Notes under the pieces: model-generated
The model's input: only the letters and a program-made list of their open reading frames with translations
Database searches by the model: none
Told to the model about the DNA's origin: nothing
Shown here: positions 43,258 through 50,710 of the stretch, in pieces
Layout: every line of letters begins with the position of its first letter
How positions within the stretch are numbered: position 1 is the first letter of the stretch
Program-made: the position numbers and the translations under genes
From: Candidatus Binatia bacterium
GTDB lineage: Bacteria; Desulfobacterota; Binatia; HRBIN30
Reading direction: 5' to 3'
Assembly (NCBI GenBank): GCA_026415395.1
Contig: JAOAHD010000012.1
Location: forward strand, 1-50,710
DNA: 50,710 bases

Positions 43258-46227
43258 CTAACCCGCGGCGTTGCCGCGGCCGAGCGCAACCCGCTCGGTT
43301 GCGAGGGCTTCGTCCAGCAACTCCGCAGGTGGCAGGTGCAGCCACACTTCCCCGTGGCGAATTTCCACGGGGAAGGTTGCCAGCGCGAGCGGCTCCCCCG
43401 AAAGGCAACGCCCGTTGGTCAACGCAAAGAGTTTTTTGTGCAATGGGCACGCCACCGTGGGTACGCCCTGGTGGTCGCCGATGAGGCCGCGCGCGAGCAC
43501 GAGTGCGCGTTTGTGCGGGCAGACATTCTGCGTGGCGTACCACTCACCGCGGGTCGCAAAGCGATAGACAGCGATTTGCGTGCGCCCGTACAACACCACT
43601 CCTGCCCCATCCTCGGGGAAATCCTCCACACGGCCGACCCGAACCCAGCGTCGGCTCCCGTTGTTCAGCACCTGCGCCAGGGTTTTGCCGTTGGAGAGCT
43701 GAATCTGCTCCGGCGGCGGTAGCGTGGCATCCGCAGGCCAGTCCACAGGCCGCTTTTGCCCGCGCTCTTCCACCAAGCCAATGCCAGGTTGGCTTTGCTG
43801 CGAATTCACAAACTGCCGAAACCAGCGCCGCCGCTCGGGGTTGCACACCACTTCCGTCCATTCGCACCGGTAGCTCTCGACGAGCCGTTGCATTTGCGCT
43901 TCCAAGTCGGCAGCGATGCCCAGCCGGTCGTGTACCACCACATCGCGCACTTGCTCGATGCCGCCTTCGAGCTTTTCCAGCCATACACTTGTCCGCGTGA
44001 GCGGATCTGCCGTGTGGATGTAGTACATGAGAAAGCGATCGATGTACCGGATGGCAGTTTCCTCATCGAGGTCGGCGGCAAGCAAATCGGCGTGCCGAGG
44101 CTTGGCCCCTCCGTTTCCGCACACATAGAGGTTCCAACCTTTTTCCGTTGCGATGAGGCCGAAGTCCTTCCCTTGTGCTTCCGCGCACTCGCGGATGCAG
44201 CCCGACACGGCCGCTTTGATTTTGTGCGGCGCGCGGATCCCACGGTAGCGCAGCTCCACCCGGATGGCGAACCCCACGGAATCCCGCACCCCAAACCGGC
44301 ACCAACTGGAGCCGACGCAGCTTTTCACCGTGCGCATGGCTTTCCCGTAAGCATGTCCCGATTCAAAGCCCGCAGCAACGAGCTCTTCCCAAATGTCCGG
44401 AAGCTGGTGCAGCTCCGCCCCAAACAAGTCGATCCGCTGACCACCCGTGATTTTCGCGTACAAGCCGTATTTCTTCGCCACTTGCCCGAGCACGATCAGC
44501 TTCTCCGGAGTGATTTCTCCCGCCGGTACCCGTGGCACGACCGAGTACAAACCGCCACGCTGCAGGTTGGCCAAGAAACGGTCGTTGGTGTCTTGAATCG
44601 TCGCGTGGTCGAGGATGTGCTCGTTCCACAAGCTCGCCAGGATCGAGGCCACGGCCGGTTTGCACACCTCGCAGCCCGCCCCGCGCCCGTGGCTGCGCAG
44701 GAGTTGTTCGAAGCGGCGGTACCCCTTCACCTTGACGATGTGCAGCAGCTCTTGCCGAGAATACGGAAAGTGTTCGCACAACTGCTTGCGCCGCGGCGCT
44801 CCGCCAGCCGCAAGCTCCGCCTCGAGAATCTCCTGCACGGCCGCAGCGCAGCCGCCGCAACCGGTGCTGGCGCGCGTAGCGCGTTTGACTTCCGCGAGAC
44901 TGGTAAGCTGCTGCTGGCGGATCGCAGCGCAAATCGCCCCCTTGCTCACGTTGTGGCACGAGCACACGGTGGCCGCATCGTCGAGCGCAGCCCCACCGCG
45001 ACCAGGCTGCGCACTTTGCTGCGCCCCTCGCACCAACGCGCTGGGAGGCGCCGGCAGTGGCGCCCCGCAGCGGCTTAGCGCCACCAAGGTGGCATAGTCG
45101 CTGGCATCGCCGACCAAGATGCCGCCGAGCAAGCGCTTGCCTTCGCGGTCGAACACCAACTTACGGTAGACGCCGGCGAACGGGTCTTCGTACACGATCG
45201 CGCGCCCGTCACCATCGGCGTCAGTGCAACCGAAGCTCGCCACTTCCACTCCCAAGAGCTTGAGCTTGGCGGCCAAAGGTCCGCCGACAAACTCCCGCCG
45301 CTCCCCGCACAAGTTGGCCGCCACCACTTCGGCCATCTCGTACCCCGGGGCAACCAAGCCGTAAATTTTCCCCGCGTGCAAGGCCACCTCACCGATGGCG
45401 TACACGCGGGGGTCGGAGGTACGCAGGTAATTGTCGACCACCACACCCCCCTGCGGCCCGACGGTGAGGCCGGCTGCGCGCGCCAGTTCGTCGCGCGGAC
45501 GAATCCCGCACGAAAACAGCACCATGTCGGTACCGAGCTCGGTGCCATCGGCAAACTCTACAGCAGCAACTTGCCGCACCCCGGTAATCGCCTGCGTCAC
45601 CTTGTTGAGCAGCACGTGCACACCGAGCGCTACGATTTTTTCTTGCAGTAAACGGGCACCGGCTTGGTCGAGCTGGCGCGGCATGAGGCGGGGCGCAGCT
45701 TCGACCACGTAGGTCTCCAATCCAAGATCGTACACAGCCTTGGCCGCTTCGAGGCCAAGCAAGCCTCCGCCGATGACCACAGCGCGCCGGCAGCGCTCAC
45801 CATAGGCCAAGATGCGCTCGAGGTCGTCGATGGTTCGATACAAGAACACGCCTGTCAGTTCCGTGCCAGGAATCGGCGGTACAAAGGGAAACGAACCAGT
45901 GGCGAGCACGAGCACGTCCCAGTCGACGCTGTGGCCGCGCTCGGTCTCTACTTGCTGGCGCTCGCGATCAATGCGGGTGACGCGCTCGCCCACCCGCAAC
46001 TCCATGCCCCACTCGTGGTAAAGCTCCGGCGTCGCCAATCCTAATCGTGTCGCATCCCGATGGGCGAAAAATTGCGTCAACCCTACCCGGTCGTAAGCTG
46101 CACGAGGCTCTTCCCCGAACACCACCACCTGCCAGCTCCGGCCACGATCTCGCTCCCACAACGCCTCGCAAAACCGGTGGCCGACCATGCCGTGCCCGAC
46201 CACCACCACCGTCCGCTTGGCGCTCAT
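43258..46227 (-). CDS. nirB: Assimilatory-type nitrite reductase, NirB-NirD fusion
   Basis: The ATG at 46227 overlaps the nitrate reductase stop as ATGA and gives 989 residues. In order: FAD/NAD(P)H pyridine-disulfide domain (VVVVGHGMVGHRF, VVIGGGLLGLEAAKAVYDLG), BFD-like [2Fe-2S] domain (VCSCHNVSKGAI...STGCGGC), a second BFD-like part, siroheme/[4Fe-4S] domain with SCVGSSWCRFG and SGCIRECAEAQGKDFG, then a C-terminal NirD-like Rieske domain. The Rieske domain has CPH and CPLH (CxH...CxxH), a full ligand set, whereas NirD of enteric bacteria lacks it. It reduces nitrite to ammonium with NAD(P)H. Last gene of the operon. Confidence 0.95.
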   Translation of the reverse strand: MSAKRTVVVVGHGMVGHRFCEALWERDRGRSWQVVVFGEEPRAAYDRVGLTQFFAHRDATRLGLATPELYHEWGMELRVGERVTRIDRERQQVETERGHSVDWDVLVLATGSFPFVPPIPGTELTGVFLYRTIDDLERILAYGERCRRAVVIGGGLLGLEAAKAVYDLGLETYVVEAAPRLMPRQLDQAGARLLQEKIVALGVHVLLNKVTQAITGVRQVAAVEFADGTELGTDMVLFSCGIRPRDELARAAGLTVGPQGGVVVDNYLRTSDPRVYAIGEVALHAGKIYGLVAPGYEMAEVVAANLCGERREFVGGPLAAKLKLLGVEVASFGCTDADGDGRAIVYEDPFAGVYRKLVFDREGKRLLGGILVGDASDYATLVALSRCGAPLPAPPSALVRGAQQSAQPGRGGAALDDAATVCSCHNVSKGAICAAIRQQQLTSLAEVKRATRASTGCGGCAAAVQEILEAELAAGGAPRRKQLCEHFPYSRQELLHIVKVKGYRRFEQLLRSHGRGAGCEVCKPAVASILASLWNEHILDHATIQDTNDRFLANLQRGGLYSVVPRVPAGEITPEKLIVLGQVAKKYGLYAKITGGQRIDLFGAELHQLPDIWEELVAAGFESGHAYGKAMRTVKSCVGSSWCRFGVRDSVGFAIRVELRYRGIRAPHKIKAAVSGCIRECAEAQGKDFGLIATEKGWNLYVCGNGGAKPRHADLLAADLDEETAIRYIDRFLMYYIHTADPLTRTSVWLEKLEGGIEQVRDVVVHDRLGIAADLEAQMQRLVESYRCEWTEVVCNPERRRWFRQFVNSQQSQPGIGLVEERGQKRPVDWPADATLPPPEQIQLSNGKTLAQVLNNGSRRWVRVGRVEDFPEDGAGVVLYGRTQIAVYRFATRGEWYATQNVCPHKRALVLARGLIGDHQGVPTVACPLHKKLFALTNGRCLSGEPLALATFPVEIRHGEVWLHLPPAELLDEALATERVALGRGNAAG

Positions 46228-48437
46228 CTTTCCTCCCGACGCAGGGCGGGGCGAACGCGCACTGCGCAAGCTTTGTAAGAAGGCTGGCGCGAATAGGGGT
46301 CGAACACGGCTTGGGTCAGGGCATTGGTTTGCCGGTCGTGCATGGGCAGGAACACCTGGCCAGGGCGCACTGTCGGCGTGACCCACGCACGCACGCGGGC
46401 CTTGCCCCGGCGCGATTCGACAATCACCTCGCAGCCCGGATCGATGCCGTAACGCACCGCATCGCTCGGGTGCATCTCCACATACGCAACGCTCGGCGAC
46501 AAGCGCCGCAGAATCGGCGCTTTGCCCGTCCGCGTTTGCGTGTGCCACTGCGCGGCCGAGCCGCGCCCGGTCAACAGCAGCAACGGATAGTCGGCGTCGG
46601 GGAGCTCCGGAGTTGCCCTCGGCGCTTCGAACACAAAGCGTGCTTTGCCATCGGGATGATAAAACCGCCCGTCGCTGAACAGGCGCCGATGCACCTCGGG
46701 CTCCCGTGCCGCCATGGCTTCCGGCCATGGCCACTGGATCCCACCTGCGCGCTCCAACGCTTCGTAGCCGCTTATGCCGGTGAAATCGCAAGGCTGCCCG
46801 CGAGACAATTCGCGCAGCAGCAAGAAGACCTCTTGTGGCGTGCGCCAACGCCGAAACAAGCGACCAACGCCCCAGCCCTCGGCGAGACGTTGGAAAATTG
46901 CAAAGTCAGGTAATGCCTCGCCGGGCGGAAGGCGGAGCGGCCGAATCACGCCGATGCGGCGCTCGGAGTTGATCACGGTGCCCCATTTTTCTCCCCAGCC
47001 AGCCGCCGGCAGCAGCAAGTGCGCGCGCTCAGCGGTTTCGGTGGAGTGGTACATATCCTGAACGACCAGAAACTCGAGCCGCTCGAACACGTCCTGCAAA
47101 TCACGCCGGTTGATCCAGGAATGCAGCGGGTTGGTGCCGGCGATCCATAAGGCACGAATCTCACCGGCAGCAATGGCTTCGACAATTTCCGGATACGCGT
47201 ACCCCGGCGAGGTTGGAATGCGTGCGGGGTCGATGTGCAAAATCTCCGCAACTTGGCGGCGATGCTCGGGGTTGTGAAAGTCCCTTCCGCCCAGCAAGCA
47301 CGTGGTGTTGGCAAATAGCCGCGAGCCCATCGCGTTGCACTGACCGGTAATCGAGTTCGCGCCGGTCCCGGGACGCCCGATGTTTCCCGTCAATAACGCA
47401 AGCGCAATCAGGGCTTGCGCCACACGCGTTCCCTCGTGACTTTGGTTGACCCCCATGGTCCACCAAAAGGAAACCCGCCGATGCGTACCCACCAGCCGTG
47501 CGACCTGCAGCAGTGTCTCCGACGGCACTCCCGTGGCAGCGGCAACGCGCTCCGGAGGGTGTGCAGCCACGTGGGCCGCAAAGGCGTCGAAGCCACAGGT
47601 GTGCCGGGCAACGAACTCGGCATCGTACCAGCTCTCGCGCAAGAGCACGTGGGCGAGTCCGTAAAACAAGGTCAAATCGGATTTTGGACGCAGGGCAAGG
47701 TGCAGGGTGGCGCAGGCAGCCGTTTCGGTCACCCGCGGATCTACCACAATCAATGCCCGCAACTGCTGGTTGCGCAACAGCCGCTGCCACAAAATGGGGT
47801 GAGCCACCGCGAGGTTGGAGCCGACGAGGACGACGACTTCGCTTTCCTCGAGATCCGCGTAGGTATAAGGTGGGGAATCGAAGCCGAAGCACTCTTTATA
47901 AGCGACCACCGCACTAGCCATGCATTGGCGGGTGTTGCCATCGCCATGCACGATTCCCATGCCGAACTTGGCCAGCGCGCCGAAAAGGGCCAGTTCTTCG
48001 GTAGGCATTTGGCCAGTGCCGAGGAAGGCCACCGACTTTGGACCATAGCGTTGGATGACGCGGCGCATGTTCTCCACGAACACATCGATTGCCTCGCCCC
48101 ACGATACCCGGCGGCGAGCCCCATGACGGTCGCGCAACAGCGGCACAGTGGCGCGATCCGGAGCCTCCAACACGGTGAGGGCTTGCCAACCCTTGGGACA
48201 CGCCTTGTCCAGGTTCACCGGATAGTCCGGGTCCGGGGAAAGATTGACCGCGCGGCCCTCCTGCAAGTGCGCGAGCAACCCGCAGCCGGTCGAGCAGTAG
48301 CCGCACACGATCGGGGCCACTGCATCCGGACACAAGCGCGCCGGCACCTGGCCGATTTTCGCACCTGCATCCACCCGCTCGAGCTCGGCGGCCAGACCAC
48401 CGTACCCCAACGCGCGCCAGAACCGACCCAGCCTCAT
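46224..48437 (-). CDS. nasA: Molybdopterin assimilatory nitrate reductase catalytic subunit (NasA/NarB type)
   Basis: The ATG at 48437 overlaps the upstream stop as ATGA and gives 737 residues. The N-terminal [4Fe-4S] motif is VCGYCSTGC...KACPKG (C45, C48, C52, C80). TGQMPTEELALFGALAKF, TRQCMASAVVAYKECFG and GRGSAAQWHTQTRTGKAP are bis-MGD nitrate reductase sequences. No twin-arginine signal is present, so it is cytoplasmic. It lacks the C-terminal BFD domain of longer NasA enzymes. Electrons therefore probably come from the ferredoxin-anchor fusion encoded just upstream. Formate dehydrogenase is an alternative, but the NarB-like motifs and the context favour nitrate. Confidence 0.9.
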   Translation of the reverse strand: MRLGRFWRALGYGGLAAELERVDAGAKIGQVPARLCPDAVAPIVCGYCSTGCGLLAHLQEGRAVNLSPDPDYPVNLDKACPKGWQALTVLEAPDRATVPLLRDRHGARRRVSWGEAIDVFVENMRRVIQRYGPKSVAFLGTGQMPTEELALFGALAKFGMGIVHGDGNTRQCMASAVVAYKECFGFDSPPYTYADLEESEVVVLVGSNLAVAHPILWQRLLRNQQLRALIVVDPRVTETAACATLHLALRPKSDLTLFYGLAHVLLRESWYDAEFVARHTCGFDAFAAHVAAHPPERVAAATGVPSETLLQVARLVGTHRRVSFWWTMGVNQSHEGTRVAQALIALALLTGNIGRPGTGANSITGQCNAMGSRLFANTTCLLGGRDFHNPEHRRQVAEILHIDPARIPTSPGYAYPEIVEAIAAGEIRALWIAGTNPLHSWINRRDLQDVFERLEFLVVQDMYHSTETAERAHLLLPAAGWGEKWGTVINSERRIGVIRPLRLPPGEALPDFAIFQRLAEGWGVGRLFRRWRTPQEVFLLLRELSRGQPCDFTGISGYEALERAGGIQWPWPEAMAAREPEVHRRLFSDGRFYHPDGKARFVFEAPRATPELPDADYPLLLLTGRGSAAQWHTQTRTGKAPILRRLSPSVAYVEMHPSDAVRYGIDPGCEVIVESRRGKARVRAWVTPTVRPGQVFLPMHDRQTNALTQAVFDPYSRQPSYKACAVRVRPALRREER

Positions 48438-50095
48438 GCCGACACCTCCACGGCAGTTGCCGGCACCCCCGCACGGAAGAACAACCAGCGCTCGAGCAAC
48501 TCGCCACTCACGAGCAACAGCAAAGCAACGAGCGCGGCGGCGAAAGGTTGCGCCGAGCCCGGCGGCACGGGCACGAGCAACAGCAACGGCACAACTACCC
48601 CACCGACCCAGCCGCAGGCAAAGCGCAACACGCTCCATTGGTACAAGACGTCGGTGAGTAAACGCGCGGCGCGACCCAAGGCCGAGCTCAATCCCTTCCG
48701 GGCCCACCAAAACACCCTGGCCTCGAGCCCGAGTTTGACCAACGCCAACATGATCATCGCCACCGCCAGCCCCTGCACGGTGCGCTCGGAAGCAGCAGCG
48801 GAACCGGGAACATGCACCAGCACGCTTACCGCGCTCGCCGCACTGCCCAGTAGCAACGTCGTGAGCCCGAAGCGCCACAAAGCACCATGCCACAGCGGGC
48901 GGGCCGTGCGCCGGTACACCATGGCCGAGGCTACCAGCCCGATGCCACCCGCGAGGGCCGCGCCCGTTTGCACAAACCCAGCCAACGCTCCTCCCCAGCC
49001 CCTCAGCAGTCCGCCTTCAATTGCCGCTGCCACCGCCGCCAAAGCAGCAAAGGCGCCGAAGGCAACGACCTCGCGGCTCAACCAAGAGTGCCCAAGACCA
49101 AGCACGGCGCGCCAGGCTAAGAGCGGACGGCCAAGGTGCAGCAGGCTAGCACCGAGAGCGAGGCTGGCTGTAGCCGCGGAAAGCGCCGCATGTCCTTCCC
49201 GCACGGCTATGCCTGTGCCCGCCTGCTGCACCAACTTCCCGATGAAAAACGCGCCCACTGCAAGTTGAGTGAGCACCAACATGATCGCCAGGGGCCAATG
49301 GCCCTCCTCCGGGCGGAGGAGTTCCGGGTCAGCCAGACGCAAATGCTCCGGCCAGTGTCGCTTGGCGTAGCGCGATGTCGGCTCCGTGAGACGAGGATGC
49401 GCCCCGTGCGGCAAAAAGCTTTCGGCACGGGCTCGCGCTTCGACCTCGGTGCGCTCGACTAACTCGATGCGGATGGCTCCGTTCGGGCAGCCTTGTACGC
49501 ACGCTGGGGCTTGGCCCGCGTTCAGCCGCCCAGCGCACATGTCGCACTTGCGCACGATGCCTAGCCGGGCAACGTACTGCGGTGCGCCGTACGGGCAGGT
49601 GAACGTGCAATAGCGACAACCGATGCACTGGTCGTCGAGGTGGCGAACGATGCCCGTGAGCGTGTCCTTTTTGTATGCGTTCGCTGGACACCCTTCAAGG
49701 CACGCGGGCTGCAAACAGTGGTGGCAGCTCGCAGTCACATGCTGGAGCACAACGGCGGTCTCGCTCGTGCCGCTGAGCAGCGTCACATTGCGCCACGCTT
49801 CCTCGGGGTCGAGACCGTTGAGCGCATGACAAGCCGTCACGCACGCCTTGCAGCCTGTGCAAGCGTCAAGGTCGACCGCAAATGCGTATTGCTCACCGGT
49901 TCGTGGTGCCCGCATCGGTAGCGGGTGCCGATACAGCCCACTGCTCGGCAACGTGCCCCGCGCTTGCGCCGAGGCAAATTCTTCCACTGCGCTCGGCAGC
50001 ACAGGCGCGGGGGCTTTTGCCGGGGCATCGAAGCGCAACACGCCCCCCGAGCCGTGCAACGTGCTTGCCATCGTGAAGACGCGACGAGAGGCCAT
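48434..50095 (-). CDS. Four-cluster ferredoxin fused to DmsC/NrfD-like membrane anchor
   Basis: The start is placed at ATG 50095 (553 residues), with ATG 50071 as the alternative; the upstream in-frame extension is not family-like. The N-terminal half carries DmsB/NrfC-type cysteine sets: CTGCKACVTACH, CHHCLQPACLEGCP, CIGCRYCTFTCPYG and CDMCAGRL...ACVQGCPNGAI, enough for four [4Fe-4S] clusters. The C-terminal half has about eight hydrophobic helices (WPLAIMLVLTQLAVGAFFIGKLV, then HLGRPLLAWRAVLGLGHSWLSREVVAFG), the DmsC anchor pattern that binds quinol. It overlaps nasA (ATGA). Likely role: feed electrons from the quinone pool to cytoplasmic NasA. No Tat signal or lipobox. Confidence 0.88.
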   Translation of the reverse strand: MASRRVFTMASTLHGSGGVLRFDAPAKAPAPVLPSAVEEFASAQARGTLPSSGLYRHPLPMRAPRTGEQYAFAVDLDACTGCKACVTACHALNGLDPEEAWRNVTLLSGTSETAVVLQHVTASCHHCLQPACLEGCPANAYKKDTLTGIVRHLDDQCIGCRYCTFTCPYGAPQYVARLGIVRKCDMCAGRLNAGQAPACVQGCPNGAIRIELVERTEVEARARAESFLPHGAHPRLTEPTSRYAKRHWPEHLRLADPELLRPEEGHWPLAIMLVLTQLAVGAFFIGKLVQQAGTGIAVREGHAALSAATASLALGASLLHLGRPLLAWRAVLGLGHSWLSREVVAFGAFAALAAVAAAIEGGLLRGWGGALAGFVQTGAALAGGIGLVASAMVYRRTARPLWHGALWRFGLTTLLLGSAASAVSVLVHVPGSAAASERTVQGLAVAMIMLALVKLGLEARVFWWARKGLSSALGRAARLLTDVLYQWSVLRFACGWVGGVVVPLLLLVPVPPGSAQPFAAALVALLLLVSGELLERWLFFRAGVPATAVEVSA

Positions 50096-50143
50096 CTCCG
50101 CCACGCACCGCGCTCGATGCGTTGTTTTTCCGGCAGCAGAAGG

Positions 50144-50170
50144 AGCAGCAGTCCTGCTGCTACAGCAGCA
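50144..50170. promoter_or_regulatory. Interlocked inverted repeats in the nitrate-locus divergent promoter
   Basis: AGCAGCAG-TC-CTGCTGCT (50144-50161) and TGCTGCT-AC-AGCAGCA (50155-50170) overlap in the 156 bp between the divergent transporter and reductase genes. They could bind a regulator acting on both directions. They may equally be a CAG/CTG slippage product. No clear promoter boxes were seen. Confidence 0.4.
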
Positions 50171-50251
50171 GTGGCTGCAATTGCACCCGCCTCCGACCGC
50201 GTACGCAGCCATTCTCTTCGATTGGCGCGCAGCTTGCCGCAACGGCGGGTC

Positions 50252-50710
50252 ATGCAACGCGAGATCACGAGTGCCGACGGTAAAGCGCAACAAATCGAAC
50301 TGCTGCGCTTCGATACGCCTCCGATGCGGGCTTTCCATCTCTCCTGGGTGGCTTTTTGCGTTGCCTTCTTTGCTTGGTTTGCGGCGGCACCGCTGACCCC
50401 GATCGTGCGCGATCAATTAGGCTTGTCGGCCGCAGATTTGAGCAATGCCATGATTGCCAGCGTGGCGGCGACGATCTTCGCCCGCATCGTGGTGGGATTC
50501 TTGTGCGATCGCTTCGGCCCCCCGCCGTGTGTACGCGCTCCTCCTGGCAGTAAGCTCGCTACCCGTGTTCCTGCTCGCTCTCGCCGACAGCGCCGGTGCC
50601 TTCGTCGCTGGCCGATTCGCCGTGGGCATCGTCGGGGCAGCGTTTGTGGTCACCCAGTACCATATGAGCCTCATGTTTGCGCCGCGCGTGCTTGGCGCCG
50701 CCAATGCGCT
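50252..50710 (+). pseudogene. NarK/NasA-type nitrate/nitrite transporter, frameshifted and cut by the window end
   Basis: From ATG 50252 the product begins MQREITSADGKAQQIELLRF, then MRAFHLSWVAFCVAFFAWFAAAPLTPIVRDQLGLS and ATIFARIVVGFLCDRFG, a NarK start (in parts: RAFHLSWVAF, LTPIVRDQLGL, FLCDRFG). At a C6 run (50518-50523) the frame is lost. Removing one C restores PRRVYALLLAVSSLPVFL, then FVVTQYHMSLMFAPRVLGAANA, the NarK signature, open to the window edge. It is a major-facilitator nitrate importer diverging from the nitrate operon. The lesion is a single extra base, so a consensus error is likely. The 3' part lies outside. Confidence 0.75.

Overview
This is about 50.7 kb of GC-rich, gene-dense DNA from a Gram-negative bacterium. 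The heptose/LPS genes (gmhA and a stand-alone rfaE2-type hldE), an outer-membrane-type beta-barrel, lipid-anchored and Pro/Thr-rich secreted proteins, and an NtrC/NtrB-style regulatory set suggest an uncultured deltaproteobacterium-like or Binatota-like lineage. That placement is inference; there is no rRNA or tRNA gene here to support it. The first 29 bases match the Nextera transposase read-2 adapter, so the window begins at an untrimmed contig end. Genomic sequence begins at about base 30, inside a psiE-like gene.

Layout. 1-12 kb: truncated psiE, a Kef-type antiporter, adenylate kinase, an AarF/UbiB kinase, a HIT protein, a CSLREA beta-helix surface protein, membrane dipeptidase, RNase R, cytochrome P450 and a rhodanese. 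12-17 kb: ispH, a CBS-pair protein, an NtrC-type sigma-54 activator and a globin-coupled histidine kinase, then a structured intergenic region that may hold a non-coding RNA. 17-30 kb: a frameshifted lipoprotein, a large Cys-rich and Pro/Thr-rich secreted protein, type II pantothenate kinase, N-acetylglutamate synthase, a PAS histidine kinase, nadA, pssA with an internal amber codon, a methyltransferase, and a second Pro/Thr-linker protein with a duplicated four-cysteine domain. 30-34 kb: an acyl-CoA dehydrogenase pair, a TauE-like permease and a beta-barrel protein with a clear terminator. 34-43 kb: a deoxyhypusine-synthase-like protein, gmhA, mutL, pgi, rpmB, an SCP2 protein and hldE, separated by palindrome-bounded repeats. 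43-50.7 kb: a nitrate assimilation locus.

The nitrate locus is the most coherent system. A NarK-like transporter diverges from a tightly overlapping operon encoding (i) a four-cluster ferredoxin fused to a DmsC/NrfD-like membrane anchor, (ii) a cytoplasmic NasA-type molybdenum nitrate reductase and (iii) a NirB-NirD fusion that keeps Rieske ligands. The arrangement suggests nitrate reduction by a membrane-anchored, possibly quinol-fed enzyme, coupled to NAD(P)H-dependent nitrite reduction to ammonium.

Three otherwise well-conserved genes carry a single-base lesion: a C5 frameshift in the lipoprotein gene, TAG in pssA and a C6 frameshift in narK. Consensus error is a serious alternative to real gene decay. 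No CRISPR array, prophage, transposase gene, tRNA or rRNA was found.
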